Notes under the pieces: model-generated | Seen by the model: the letters and a program-made list of their open reading frames with translations, nothing else | What the model was told of the DNA's origin: nothing | Databases searched by the model: none | Program-made: the position numbers and the translations under genes | DNA from: Deltaproteobacteria bacterium | Lineage (GTDB): Bacteria > Myxococcota_A > Polyangia > JAAYKL01 | Reading direction: 5' to 3' | DNA length: 53,167 bases | NCBI GenBank assembly: GCA_030621515.1 | Contig: JAUXHN010000005.1 | Location: 1 to 53,167, forward strand | In this document: piece by piece, positions 1-7,369 of the stretch | Numbering within the stretch: the stretch's first letter is position 1 | How the letters are laid out: every line of letters starts with the position of its first letter

Positions 1-118
1 GAGCCCAAAATTCATCTGTCTCTCATCTCATCTTACGATATAATGCAGTCAGGAGGGGCAACTTTGTCGCCCATGATCTATTATGTCAATTATGACACAT
101 CATTATGCGGCCTATGTG
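1..118. repeat. Dispersed ~118 bp repeat, left copy
   Basis: This stretch matches 1699-1818 over its whole length with scattered substitutions. Both copies carry a GC-rich hairpin (roughly 55-74 here) and an inverted repeat TGTCA-N4-TGACA (84-97) whose four central bases differ while the arms are kept. The repeat sits downstream of the truncated lipoprotein on the minus strand and supplies that gene's aberrant C-terminal codons and stop. The match marks the edge of a duplicated module. No protein is encoded in it. The left end may continue outside the window. Confidence 0.75.
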
Positions 119-536
119 CGTGGTTCCCGGCACCATTAGAGCTACCTATTAACAGGTCCTCACCCACCGAGGTGAGGGCGCTCAGGCCGTCAATGTCTGT
201 GAGGGCGTTGCTATAAAAGATGTCCAAGGTTCCGCCTACTGATGTGAGACCGCTTAATCCGTCCAAGTCAGTACAATAATAGCAGCTGATATACAGGCTT
301 CCAGAGATCGATGTGCATTCCGCGATGGCTGCAACATCCGATTGTTCGAGGATCTCATAGTCGCCGATATACTCCCCTAGATCGCACTCGACCGGGCCGG
401 TATCGGTATCAGTATCCGTGTCGGTGTCCGTGTCCGAATCGACATCGGTGTACCCGGCATCGGTACTCGCCGAGACGTTCGAGCACCCGCCGCAAACCAG
501 CACGGTCGCTAGCATCGCCAAAAGCAAGTACTTCAT
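90..536 (-). CDS. LRR-type lipoprotein with Asp-Thr linker, 3'-truncated paralogue
   Basis: Predicted outer-membrane lipoprotein of about 148 residues. The start at 536 is chosen because GGGGGA lies just upstream and MKYLLLAMLATVLVCGGC is a signal peptide with lipobox Cys18. An Asp-Thr/Asp-Ser linker follows (about residues 33-47), then a Cys-containing segment and only two leucine-rich units of the type LDGLSGLTSVGG. The neighbour at 601-1518 has the same design with about six units and a Cys-rich C-terminal cap. Here the repeats stop abruptly and the last ~15 residues read into the flanking ~118 bp repeat, so the cap is lost. A translated but damaged copy, or a pseudogene, are both possible. 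No function is assignable beyond surface display of an LRR or receptor-L-like fold. Confidence 0.7.
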   Translation of the reverse strand: MKYLLLAMLATVLVCGGCSNVSASTDAGYTDVDSDTDTDTDTDTDTGPVECDLGEYIGDYEILEQSDVAAIAECTSISGSLYISCYYCTDLDGLSGLTSVGGTLDIFYSNALTDIDGLSALTSVGEDLLIGSSNGAGNHAHRPHNDVS

Positions 537-600
537 GTTCTCCCCCTTGCGTGAATACCTGACCGTACTATGTCCACCGGTGGCGCTCAAGGGGCGGGGG

Positions 601-1518
601 TCACGGACAGCTCGCAGGAACCGGCGTGCATGTGTCGTCGAGGTTGTCCCAGGCGCTTATTGATGGCCAGTTTGTGAATTGTTCTATCAAGTCGCAAATC
701 TCACAACCGGCAAGTTGTGGGTTTTCAAAGATCCACACATCATCCTCAACCAATGTGAGACCGCTCAGCCCATCCAGGCTGGTGAGGGTGTCGTTGTAAA
801 CGATGTGCAAGTCCCCACCCAGCGAGCCGGTGATCCCGCTCAGGCCATCCAGGTTTGTGAGGGCGTCGTTGTCGTCAACAAGCAAGTTCTCGCCCACCGA
901 TGTGAGACCGCTCAGACCGTTCAGGCTGGTGAGGGCGTCGTTGGATTCGATCAACAAGTACCCATCCACCGAAGTCAGCGCGCTAAGGCCATCCAGGTTG
1001 GTCAGTGCGTCGTTGTAGGTGATATACAAGTCCCCACCCACTGCGCCGGTGATCCCGCTCAGGCCGTCTAAGTTAGTGAGGGCGTCGTTGGAGTCGATCC
1101 ACAAGTACTCACCCACCGAGGTGATGCCGCTCAGTCCGTCCAAGTTGGTGAGGGCGGTGTTGCTGCGGATGAGCAGCCACCCGCCCACCGAGGTCAGGCA
1201 AATCAACTCGCTCAAGTCGGTGCACGAAACGCAGCCATGGATATTCAGGTCTCCAGAGATAGAAGTGTATCCCGCGAGGGCTGCAACATCCGATTGTGTG
1301 TTGATAGTGAAATAGCCGGTGTACTCCCCCTGAGTGCAGTCGGGGCTGGTGTCCGTGTCGGTAGCGGAATCTGAGTCGGTGTCCGTGTCGGTGTCTGTAT
1401 CAGAGTCGGTATCGGTATCGGTGTCCGTGCCGGTTCCACTGTCTCCGATGGATGAAACATGCGAGCACCCGCCACAAACCAGCACGGTCGCAAGCAACAT
1501 CAACAGCAAGTACTTCAT
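601..1518 (-). CDS. LRR-type lipoprotein with Asp-Thr linker (intact paralogue)
   Basis: Predicted surface lipoprotein of 305 aa. It has a signal peptide with lipobox VCGGC (Cys18), then a low-complexity linker of D-T and D-S dipeptides (about residues 28-58). A Cys-flanked cap follows, then about six units of ~24 residues built on the pattern ND-ALTNLDGLSGITSVGG-LWI, the curved or solenoid repeat seen in receptor-L and LRR surface proteins. The C-terminus carries paired cysteines (CEIC and the terminal SCP), suggesting a disulfide-closed cap. A purine-rich SD (GGGGGA) precedes the ATG. The gene is flanked by a truncated copy (90-536) and a third remnant (1584-1679), so the locus expanded by tandem duplication. 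Ligand and role are unknown. Residue +2 after the lipid Cys is Ser, compatible with outer-membrane sorting. Confidence 0.85.
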   Translation of the reverse strand: MKYLLLMLLATVLVCGGCSHVSSIGDSGTGTDTDTDTDSDTDTDTDTDSDSATDTDTSPDCTQGEYTGYFTINTQSDVAALAGYTSISGDLNIHGCVSCTDLSELICLTSVGGWLLIRSNTALTNLDGLSGITSVGEYLWIDSNDALTNLDGLSGITGAVGGDLYITYNDALTNLDGLSALTSVDGYLLIESNDALTSLNGLSGLTSVGENLLVDDNDALTNLDGLSGITGSLGGDLHIVYNDTLTSLDGLSGLTLVEDDVWIFENPQLAGCEICDLIEQFTNWPSISAWDNLDDTCTPVPASCP

Positions 1519-1583
1519 GTTCTCCCCCTTCGCTGTGGATGCCTGATCTTACATCGTCCACCGGTGGCGCTCAAGGGATGGGG

Positions 1584-1679
1584 CTACGGACAGTTCGCCG
1601 GAACTGGCGTGCACGAGTCATCGAGGTTGTTGTGGACCTCTATCGTGGTGGGTCCGGTAGTGATCTGGTCCAGCTCTCT
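1584..1679 (-). pseudogene. C-terminal remnant of a third LRR lipoprotein copy
   Basis: On the minus strand, 1679 to 1584 encodes about 31 residues ending NNLDDSCTPVPANCP and TAG. This aligns with the last residues of the intact neighbour, DNLDDTCTPVPASCP. An in-frame TAA at 1680-1682 lies directly upstream, so no start or LRR region remains. The nucleotide match extends past the stop into 1519-1583 and resembles 537-600 between the other two copies. This is therefore a duplicated gene end, not chance similarity. It is too short to be called by ordinary gene finders. Confidence 0.8.
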
Positions 1680-1698
1680 TTAGCTGGCCGAGCTGCCT

Positions 1699-1818
1699 GA
1701 GCCGAAAATTCGACTGTCTCTCACCTCATCTTACGATATAATACCTTCAGGAGGGGCAACTTTGTCGCCCATGTTCTATTATGTCAACTGTGACACATCT
1801 TAATGCGGCCTATGTGCC
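1699..1818. repeat. Dispersed ~118 bp repeat, right copy
   Basis: Second copy of the element at 1-118. It retains the hairpin region (1751-1770) and the inverted repeat TGTCA-N4-TGACA (1782-1795). Its right end has an extra short direct repeat, CCTATGTGC, three times between about 1808 and 1840, seen only once in the left copy. The two copies enclose the whole LRR lipoprotein cluster in direct orientation. The rest of 1687-1880 holds no gene that I can support. Confidence 0.75.
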
Positions 1819-1880
1819 CTATGTGCTTGTGCCCTATGTGCAGCAGCCCCAGACCGATTAAAGCCGGTCGCCATCATCTT

Positions 1881-1916
1881 CCCCTTCCCCTCGCAGGGGA
1901 AGGCCGGGATGGGGTC
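1881..1916. repeat. REP-like palindromic repeat downstream of thiI
   Basis: A perfect 9-bp stem CCTTCCCCT/AGGGGAAGG (1883-1891 and 1895-1903, loop CGC) is followed by GGCCGGGATGGGGT. The same element in the opposite orientation lies at 20813-20850. Here it overlaps the thiI stop codon, so it forms the 3' end of that transcript and may act as a terminator or mRNA-stabilising hairpin, although there is no T-tract. Confidence 0.65.
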
Positions 1917-3075
1917 AGATCTTCAGCAGTTCGGCGGTTTCGAAAGCTTTTTCAAGAAGTGGTTGCAGGTCTATCCCGGCTTCCATGGCGGTCGCCTTTG
2001 GGATGTGACCCTTCGTTTCGGGGTGCTTGGGCACAAAGAGAGAGCAGCAATCATCGTGGGGCAGGATGGAGATCTCGTACGTGCCGATCTTCCTGGCCAG
2101 CTCGATGGTCTCGGCCTTGTCAAAGCCGATGAGCGGCCGGAGGATGGGCATGGTCGCTACATCCTGGACGACGCCGAGGTTCGTGAGGGTCTGGCTCGCA
2201 ACCTGACCGAGGCTCTCGCCCGTGGCCAGCGCGGTGATTCTCTCACGTCCGGCGATTTTTTCGGCTAATCGTATCATGGCCCGCCGGTAGAGCAGGACCA
2301 GGTATGCCGCGTCCGCCCTGTCACGCAGCAACTCCTGTATCTCGGTGAACGATACCACGTAGAGCCGAAACCCTTTTTGCCTTCGCGCCAGGATGCGCGC
2401 CAGATCGATCACCTTGTTTTTCGCGCCGTCGCCGGTGTAGGGGAACGCGTGAAAATAGACACCGACGAGCTCGAGTCCCCGCTTCTGCAAGAGATGGCCT
2501 GCCACCGGGGAATCTATTCCCCCGGATAGAAGCAGGGCGGCGCGACCCGATGTTCCCACGGGGAGCCCACCCGGCCCCGGGCGCTGCTCCGTCCACAGAA
2601 AGGTCCATGAGATGCCCACTTCCACGCCTATTCTCAAGGTCGGTCGCTCGAGGTCCACGCCCAGGCCGGTCGCCTGTGCAACGGCGGCGCCCACGATCCG
2701 TCCGATCTCGGTGGAGTTGTGATCGAAGTTCTTGTCGGAACGCCTCGCCGCGATGCGAAACGTGTCTCCGGCGCGCGCGGGATAGTCTTTCCCCATCTTG
2801 AGAGCGTTCGCGGTGATCGCCTCCATACTCTTTTCGCAAAACACGGCAGCGGACATGGACGAAATGCCAAACACCCATCGCAGGCGACCGAGAAGATCTT
2901 CGTCCGCCGCGCCGAGCACGAATACCCTTCCATGAACGGGCTTCACCTGAACATCGTCGCGACCGTCGAGCGCCCTTCGAACGTTTCTCTCCAGCGCCTG
3001 CTCGAAGATGTGGCGGTTCTTTCCCTTGAGAAAGAGCTCCCCCACGCGCAACACCACGCCGTGCCCTATGAACAT
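1915..3075 (-). CDS. thiI: tRNA 4-thiouridine synthetase ThiI (no rhodanese domain)
   Basis: ThiI adenylates U8 of tRNA and inserts sulfur to give 4-thiouridine; in some bacteria it also feeds thiamine synthesis. The 386-aa product has an N-terminal ferredoxin-like/THUMP region (about 1-165) and a PP-loop ATPase with SGGIDSP near residue 184. Near residues 341-347 it has DDCCSLF, a Cys-containing segment before the end. It stops there: the C-terminal rhodanese domain of E. coli ThiI (482 aa) is missing, as in Bacillus ThiI, which takes sulfur directly from a dedicated desulfurase. The start at 3075 is set by GGGGAGG upstream; the frame stays open further upstream only because it is GC-rich. 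It overlaps the cysteine desulfurase gene by 10 nt, implying translational coupling of donor and acceptor. Confidence 0.92.
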   Translation of the reverse strand: MFIGHGVVLRVGELFLKGKNRHIFEQALERNVRRALDGRDDVQVKPVHGRVFVLGAADEDLLGRLRWVFGISSMSAAVFCEKSMEAITANALKMGKDYPARAGDTFRIAARRSDKNFDHNSTEIGRIVGAAVAQATGLGVDLERPTLRIGVEVGISWTFLWTEQRPGPGGLPVGTSGRAALLLSGGIDSPVAGHLLQKRGLELVGVYFHAFPYTGDGAKNKVIDLARILARRQKGFRLYVVSFTEIQELLRDRADAAYLVLLYRRAMIRLAEKIAGRERITALATGESLGQVASQTLTNLGVVQDVATMPILRPLIGFDKAETIELARKIGTYEISILPHDDCCSLFVPKHPETKGHIPKATAMEAGIDLQPLLEKAFETAELLKI

Positions 3076-4229
3076 CGCGTCCTCCCCTCGCGAACGGCGA
3101 CCACGGAGTCGACCATCGCCGCGGCTGCCGCATCGATTTGCGCGCCCGAAGTGTCCGGGCCGAGGCTGAAACGAACCACGCCCTCGCGCGACCGGAGACC
3201 TGCGTCCGTCAGGCAGCGGGGCGGCCGGGTTTTTTTGGAATGGCAAGCCGAGCCGGACGAGGCCAGCACGCCGCGCATCTCCAGAGAGTGCAGCAACACC
3301 TGCGAGCGAACGCCATCCACGGCCAGCACCACCATTCCCGGCGCGCGCGCCTGCCGGTCCCCCAGAAGTCTCACCCCGTCTACCTCCCCCACAACCCGGC
3401 GAATCAGCTCCTGTGCCTGACTTGCCATTTGCTCGACAATTTTCTGCCTGCGCTCCACCGTCAGCGCAGCTGCGACTCCGAACCCCACGATCCCCGGGAG
3501 GTTGAGGGTCCCCGGTCTCAAACCCTCCTGCTGATCCCCGCCGCACATGAGTTGCCTCGGCACAACGTCGGGGCGAAGCAGCAACGCCCCCACACCCTGT
3601 GGGCCGTGGATCTTGTGCGCGGATATCGACACCATGTCGACAGCAGCGGAGTAATCGAGAATGTCCAGTTGCGCCGCCGCCTGCACCGCGTCAACATGAA
3701 CGCGGCATCGGGGGGCTGCTCTCTTGACTAGCCGGGCAACCTGCTCCACGGGCTGAACGGTTCCCATTTCGCTTGCAACATGAACCAGGGAAACCAGTGC
3801 GGTCCTCTCGTCGGCGGCGGCCGCGAAGTCGTCCGGATCGACCACCCCACTGGACCCCGCCGATAATTCCACAACACGTCCACCCCGCTGCCCGACGAGC
3901 TTGCATGCGTCCTGCGCCGCTGCGTGCTCCACAGTGCTGGTGATGACCGTGTCCCGTTTCCCCCTGGGCACGGTCCCGAGCACGGCTGTCGTGATCGATT
4001 CGGAACCGCCGGAAGTGAACACGACCATCCACTCCCGGGATCCCGCGAGATCCCTGACGTGATCCGCAGCCTGCGCGATCTGCCGCGCGGCGTCGAGACC
4101 TCTCTTGTGAAGGGACGATGCGTTACCGAAACCGGAATCCAGCGCATTCGCGACAGCCTCGCGAACCTGTGGCCACGGTCTAGTAGTTGCAGCGTTGTCC
4201 AGATAGATTTCTTCGGTGGCCGGACCCAC
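3066..4229 (-). CDS. NifS/IscS-type cysteine desulfurase, likely sulfur donor to ThiI
   Basis: Class V PLP enzyme that releases sulfur from cysteine as a protein persulfide. About 387 aa from the GTG at 4229. Landmarks are LDNAATT near residue 10, EHAA around 101 (His stacking on PLP), the PLP lysine in SAHKIHGPQG (about Lys206) and the persulfide cysteine in SSGSACHS (about Cys329). The start is uncertain: the frame is open through rpmA, but GTG 4229 lies 14 nt after the rpmA stop and close to the conserved LDNAATT, so a longer product is unlikely. No clear SD is visible. Its overlap with a rhodanese-less thiI parallels the NifZ-ThiI pair of Bacillus and suggests a dedicated tRNA-thiolation role. 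It is not in an isc or suf cluster. Confidence 0.88.
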   Translation of the reverse strand: MGPATEEIYLDNAATTRPWPQVREAVANALDSGFGNASSLHKRGLDAARQIAQAADHVRDLAGSREWMVVFTSGGSESITTAVLGTVPRGKRDTVITSTVEHAAAQDACKLVGQRGGRVVELSAGSSGVVDPDDFAAAADERTALVSLVHVASEMGTVQPVEQVARLVKRAAPRCRVHVDAVQAAAQLDILDYSAAVDMVSISAHKIHGPQGVGALLLRPDVVPRQLMCGGDQQEGLRPGTLNLPGIVGFGVAAALTVERRQKIVEQMASQAQELIRRVVGEVDGVRLLGDRQARAPGMVVLAVDGVRSQVLLHSLEMRGVLASSGSACHSKKTRPPRCLTDAGLRSREGVVRFSLGPDTSGAQIDAAAAAMVDSVVAVREGRTRCS

Positions 4230-4242
4230 TTGGGTGCCGAAC

Positions 4243-4503
4243 TTAATTGACGTCTGCGGGAACAACTTCCACGTATTGGCGATTCTGACGTTCGACAAAA
4301 GAAACCAGGCCTTCGTCGATCGCGAACAGTGTGTAGTCGCGTCCCACGCCGACACCCTTGCCGGGATGAAAAGTGGTCCCGCGCTGCCGAACGAGGATGT
4401 TGCCGGGGATGACCTTCTGCCCGGCGAATTTCTTGATTCCCAGCCGCTTGCCGGCGGTATCGCGGCCGTTCCTGGTCGATCCCTGTCCTTTTTTATGTGC
4501 CAT
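4243..4503 (-). CDS. rpmA: 50S ribosomal protein L27
   Basis: 86-aa L27, which sits at the peptidyl-transferase centre of the large subunit. The protein begins [16 protein letters not shown], the family hallmark, with [17 protein letters not shown] further on. TAAGGAGAG precedes the ATG. The N-terminus starts directly at the mature-type sequence, with no Firmicutes-like cleaved extension. It follows rplU, separated by a strong inverted repeat (4523-4545), and is followed after 13 nt by the cysteine desulfurase gene. Confidence 0.96.
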   Translation of the reverse strand: MAHKKGQGSTRNGRDTAGKRLGIKKFAGQKVIPGNILVRQRGTTFHPGKGVGVGRDYTLFAIDEGLVSFVERQNRQYVEVVPADVN

Positions 4504-4522
4504 CGAACTCTCCTTAGATGCC

Positions 4523-4545
4523 GCGGAACAATAATATTGTTCCGC
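4523..4545 (-). promoter_or_regulatory. Perfect inverted repeat between rplU and rpmA
   Basis: An 11-bp perfect stem (arm GCGGAACAATA) around a single central base lies 8 nt after the rplU stop and about 20 nt before the rpmA start. In RNA it would be a stable hairpin with an AU-rich tip. There is no T-tract after it. Partial attenuation, mRNA protection or a processing site between the two ribosomal genes are the likely roles. Confidence 0.6.
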
Positions 4546-4552
4546 AGTGCTC

Positions 4553-4864
4553 CTAGGCCTTGATCTTCGTGACGCACAGTTGCGTGAAGGGTTGCCGGTG
4601 TCCCTGCTTGCGACGGTATTTCTTGCGCTTCTTGAACTTGAACACAATGATCTTTTTATGGCGGGACTGTGCGAGAATCTCCACCTCCACCCTGGCCTTG
4701 ACGATGATTGGTTTGCCGATCTTCGACTTTTTCCCATCACCGAGCATCAGTACTCGATCAAAGACTATCTTGTCACCTACCGAGCCCGCGAGTTTTTCCA
4801 CACGAAACTCGTCGCCTTCGCTGACCCGATATTGCTTTCCACCTGTTGCGATGACCGCATACAT
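4553..4864 (-). CDS. rplU: 50S ribosomal protein L21
   Basis: 103-aa L21, a 23S rRNA-binding protein of the large subunit. [14 protein letters not shown] at the N-terminus and the basic C-terminal half with [23 protein letters not shown] and T-LKI-like ending are diagnostic. TAAGGAAG provides a good SD for the ATG. It is first in the rplU-rpmA-desulfurase-thiI run, and a sigma70-like promoter is visible just upstream (4940-4967). Confidence 0.96.
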   Translation of the reverse strand: MYAVIATGGKQYRVSEGDEFRVEKLAGSVGDKIVFDRVLMLGDGKKSKIGKPIIVKARVEVEILAQSRHKKIIVFKFKKRKKYRRKQGHRQPFTQLCVTKIKA

Positions 4865-4939
4865 GTTGGCACTTCCTTAAAACGGCGCTTAAATCGGCGC
4901 TATGAGCCCGGACAAATATCCCGGGGAAACAGGAGCGGT

Positions 4940-4967
4940 ATTTTACTCGTAAACGGTCGTCAATCAA
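4940..4967 (-). promoter_or_regulatory. Sigma70-like promoter for rplU operon
   Basis: On the minus strand, TTGATT (4962-4967) and TAAAAT (4940-4945) are separated by 16 bp. Transcription would start near 4933, giving a leader of about 70 nt before rplU. The -35 box overlaps the nadK stop codon, so the ribosomal operon can be driven independently of nadK. Confidence 0.6.
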
Positions 4968-5863
4968 GGATTTTTTTGCGATCTATGACCCAGGAGGTTG
5001 ATTGGCCGCAAACCGCCGGAAAACGTAACGATATCGCCGAAATCGACAGGTATGGCCACGTGGGGCCCGTCGATGTACAGCCGGGCCGCCGAGGTTTTCG
5101 ACCTGATGGAAAGGGTTTCCTGCTTGCGTACGAACCCGCGAACAAGGGTAGCGCGACCGAGATCGAGCGCGCCGCCGGAAGGCCCCGGCTCGCGAACCAC
5201 GAACTGCAATCTGCGGGATCCCGCGCGCATGGGTTTCCCCCCGGCGGCCCGTATTGCGGCCGTGGATCCCGTAGCGGTGGAGATCCATACTCCGGAGGAC
5301 ATCTGCTCCTCGTGCAGATCGCCGTGCGCCAGTAGATACCTGGTCGTGGATGCCGGACAGTCGTGGGAGAACAGCACGTCGTTGAGCACGCGGTTGTTCA
5401 CCACCTCACCGTTTACCCTGACCTCCATTCGGAACAGACGGGTTGAAACGAGGCTTCCGTCAAGCGCCTTTTCGAGGAGATCGCTGAAATCGGTCGCCTC
5501 TCCGGCTGTGAAATAGCCCACCGACGTGTGGGGCGACGAGTTGATCGCCAGCACCGGTGTGTCGCCGATGGAGTGAGACGCGTGAAGCACGGTGCCGTCG
5601 CCGCCCACGGTGACGACCAGGTCGAACTGATCCGGATCGATACCCATGAGATCATATCTCCAGGTGAACTTCAGATCGCGATCGCTCAGAGCGCGACGGA
5701 TGGACGCCATGGTTTTCTCGTGGTCTTCGTGAGCGGCGATGAAGTTGGTCACGAGGGGATCCCGCCGGTTCATCATGACCCTGAACGGCTCGAACGCGCC
5801 CATGGACACCGTTTCCGTGTAGGTGGAACGCCTGTGAATGACCAGAATTCGCGGCGGGCTCAT
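4964..5863 (-). CDS. nadK: NAD kinase
   Basis: Phosphorylates NAD to NADP in the cytosol. The 299-aa product has the GGDGT catalytic motif (about residues 87-91), followed by the INSSPHTSVGYFT segment. NDVLFSH stands in for the usual NEV motif, and GVWISTATGSTA is the glycine-rich substrate-binding stretch; these are the standard landmarks of the PpnK/NADK fold. The N-terminal ~75 residues differ from E. coli NadK but match the longer deltaproteobacterial type in outline (inference). ATG 5863 is the only reasonable start. It is divergent from rqcH with 87 bp between, so the two probably share a promoter region. Confidence 0.88.
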   Translation of the reverse strand: MSPPRILVIHRRSTYTETVSMGAFEPFRVMMNRRDPLVTNFIAAHEDHEKTMASIRRALSDRDLKFTWRYDLMGIDPDQFDLVVTVGGDGTVLHASHSIGDTPVLAINSSPHTSVGYFTAGEATDFSDLLEKALDGSLVSTRLFRMEVRVNGEVVNNRVLNDVLFSHDCPASTTRYLLAHGDLHEEQMSSGVWISTATGSTAAIRAAGGKPMRAGSRRLQFVVREPGPSGGALDLGRATLVRGFVRKQETLSIRSKTSAARLYIDGPHVAIPVDFGDIVTFSGGLRPINLLGHRSQKNP

Positions 5864-5950
5864 CGTCTGATTTTATCCGTGTCCCACACTCTCCACAAGG
5901 AATGAAAATAGTGTATTGTCTCGCCGGGCAGGAAAGACGGGTGATGAAGG

Positions 5951-7369
5951 ATGAGCCTTACTGCGGGTGAAATCGGCCTGGTGGCGACGAGATGGCAAGA
6001 CGACCTCGTGGGTGGCATCCTTCGAAGCGCCCTTTCCCCCGCCGAGCCCGACCGGATAGTTCTCGAGGTGCGAACACCGGGATGCAACCACTACCTGCAG
6101 ATCGTCACTGACCGGTTCTCGTCGCGGATCGGCCGGATCGCGCAAAAGCCGCGCTCTGCGCCGCGACCCCACCCTTTCGTGATGTTGCTGAGGGGTCACG
6201 CGACCGGCGCGGTGATCGGGGCCGTGCGACAGGTAAACGATGACAGGGTGGTAGCGATCGATTTCCACGGGAGAGGAACTCTCATCTGCGAGCTCACCTC
6301 GCGACACGGGAACCTGTTCTGGATCGATCCCGGTGGGCTTATTACGGGATCCTTCTACCCGAACCGATCGCACAAGCGCGCGCTCGTGCCCGGGAAGTCA
6401 TACGTGGAGCCGCTGCGACGGGCGAATACGGCTGCGAGACCCTCCAGATTCGAGGACGACGAGGACATTGAGCGCCGGATCGAGGATTACTACCTGGATC
6501 GGGAATCCGATGCCGCTCTGGAAAAGAAGAGACGTGTGATCACCCGCATGGCCCGGATCGCAAGGCGGCGTCTGAAACGACTCTTGAGCAATCTGGAAGA
6601 GGACAGGGCGCGAGCGCGTGAAGCAGATGTCCTGCGAAACCGGGCATTTCTCATACAGGCCAATCTCGGCCGCGTGCAGCGGGGTGACGCACAGATCGAA
6701 GTCATCGACTTCGAGGGCAACAAGGTGGTGGTGCCCCTGGATCCCTCCATCGATGCAGTCTCCAACATGGAGCGCCTGTTCAAGCGGTCGAAACGGCTGG
6801 GTCGCGCCACCCCCCGAATCCGGGAAAGGCACGAGGAGGCAACCGAGTGGCTCGCGCGGATCGACCTGCTGGTCGAGCGGATTTCGGTAGCAACGGAAGA
6901 TCTCCTCGATGAAATGCAGAAGGAGTTGGAAAAACGCTTCCCGGATCTGGCTGCGCGAGAGGCGTTGAAGAGCGGTGTTACTCCGAAGCACCTGCCGTAC
7001 AGGACGGTGAATATCGCCGCGGGGAAGATCGCTCGCGTGGGCCGGAGCGCGGCCGATAACGATGCCCTGACGTTGAAGCATGCCGCACCGAACGACTTGT
7101 GGCTTCACGTTCGCGGACGCGTGGGCAGCCACGTGGTTGTTCCCATGGGCAGGGGCGAGGATCCAACATCCGACGTGCTGGTGGACGCGGCGCATCTGGC
7201 GGTCCATTTCTCACAAGCGAAAGGCGAGGACGACGTGGAGGTGACGTACACCCGTCGCAAGTACGTCCGCAAACCGAGAGGCGTCGCCCCCGGCGCGGTG
7301 ATCGTTACCAGGGAGAAGACGCTGATGCTCAGGTTGGACGAGGCGCGGCTGAAGCGCCTTCTTCAGTAG
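5951..7369 (+). CDS. rqcH: NFACT family ribosome-quality-control factor RqcH
   Basis: RqcH binds obstructed 50S-peptidyl-tRNA complexes and recruits tRNA-Ala to append an alanine tail that marks the chain for proteolysis. The 472-aa product has an NFACT-N domain including NDDRVVAIDFHG (the conserved Asp-Arg pair) and ELTSRHGNLFWID. A charged coiled-coil middle (about residues 170-345) follows. The C-terminal NFACT-R domain contains DLWLHVRGRVGSHVVV and DVEVTYTRRKYVRKPRGVAPG. It is shorter than the ~570-aa Bacillus protein, mostly in the HhH/coiled-coil middle. The start at 5951 has GAAGG four bases upstream. Its stop overlaps the convergent dnaB by 7 nt. No RqcP (YlmH) partner is present in the window. 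Confidence 0.9.
   Translation: MSLTAGEIGLVATRWQDDLVGGILRSALSPAEPDRIVLEVRTPGCNHYLQIVTDRFSSRIGRIAQKPRSAPRPHPFVMLLRGHATGAVIGAVRQVNDDRVVAIDFHGRGTLICELTSRHGNLFWIDPGGLITGSFYPNRSHKRALVPGKSYVEPLRRANTAARPSRFEDDEDIERRIEDYYLDRESDAALEKKRRVITRMARIARRRLKRLLSNLEEDRARAREADVLRNRAFLIQANLGRVQRGDAQIEVIDFEGNKVVVPLDPSIDAVSNMERLFKRSKRLGRATPRIRERHEEATEWLARIDLLVERISVATEDLLDEMQKELEKRFPDLAAREALKSGVTPKHLPYRTVNIAAGKIARVGRSAADNDALTLKHAAPNDLWLHVRGRVGSHVVVPMGRGEDPTSDVLVDAAHLAVHFSQAKGEDDVEVTYTRRKYVRKPRGVAPGAVIVTREKTLMLRLDEARLKRLLQ

Noticed and set aside
3076-3546. N-terminal extension of ThiI
   Set aside because: The residues are a frame-shifted shadow of the cysteine desulfurase; family start and SD place the ATG at 3075.
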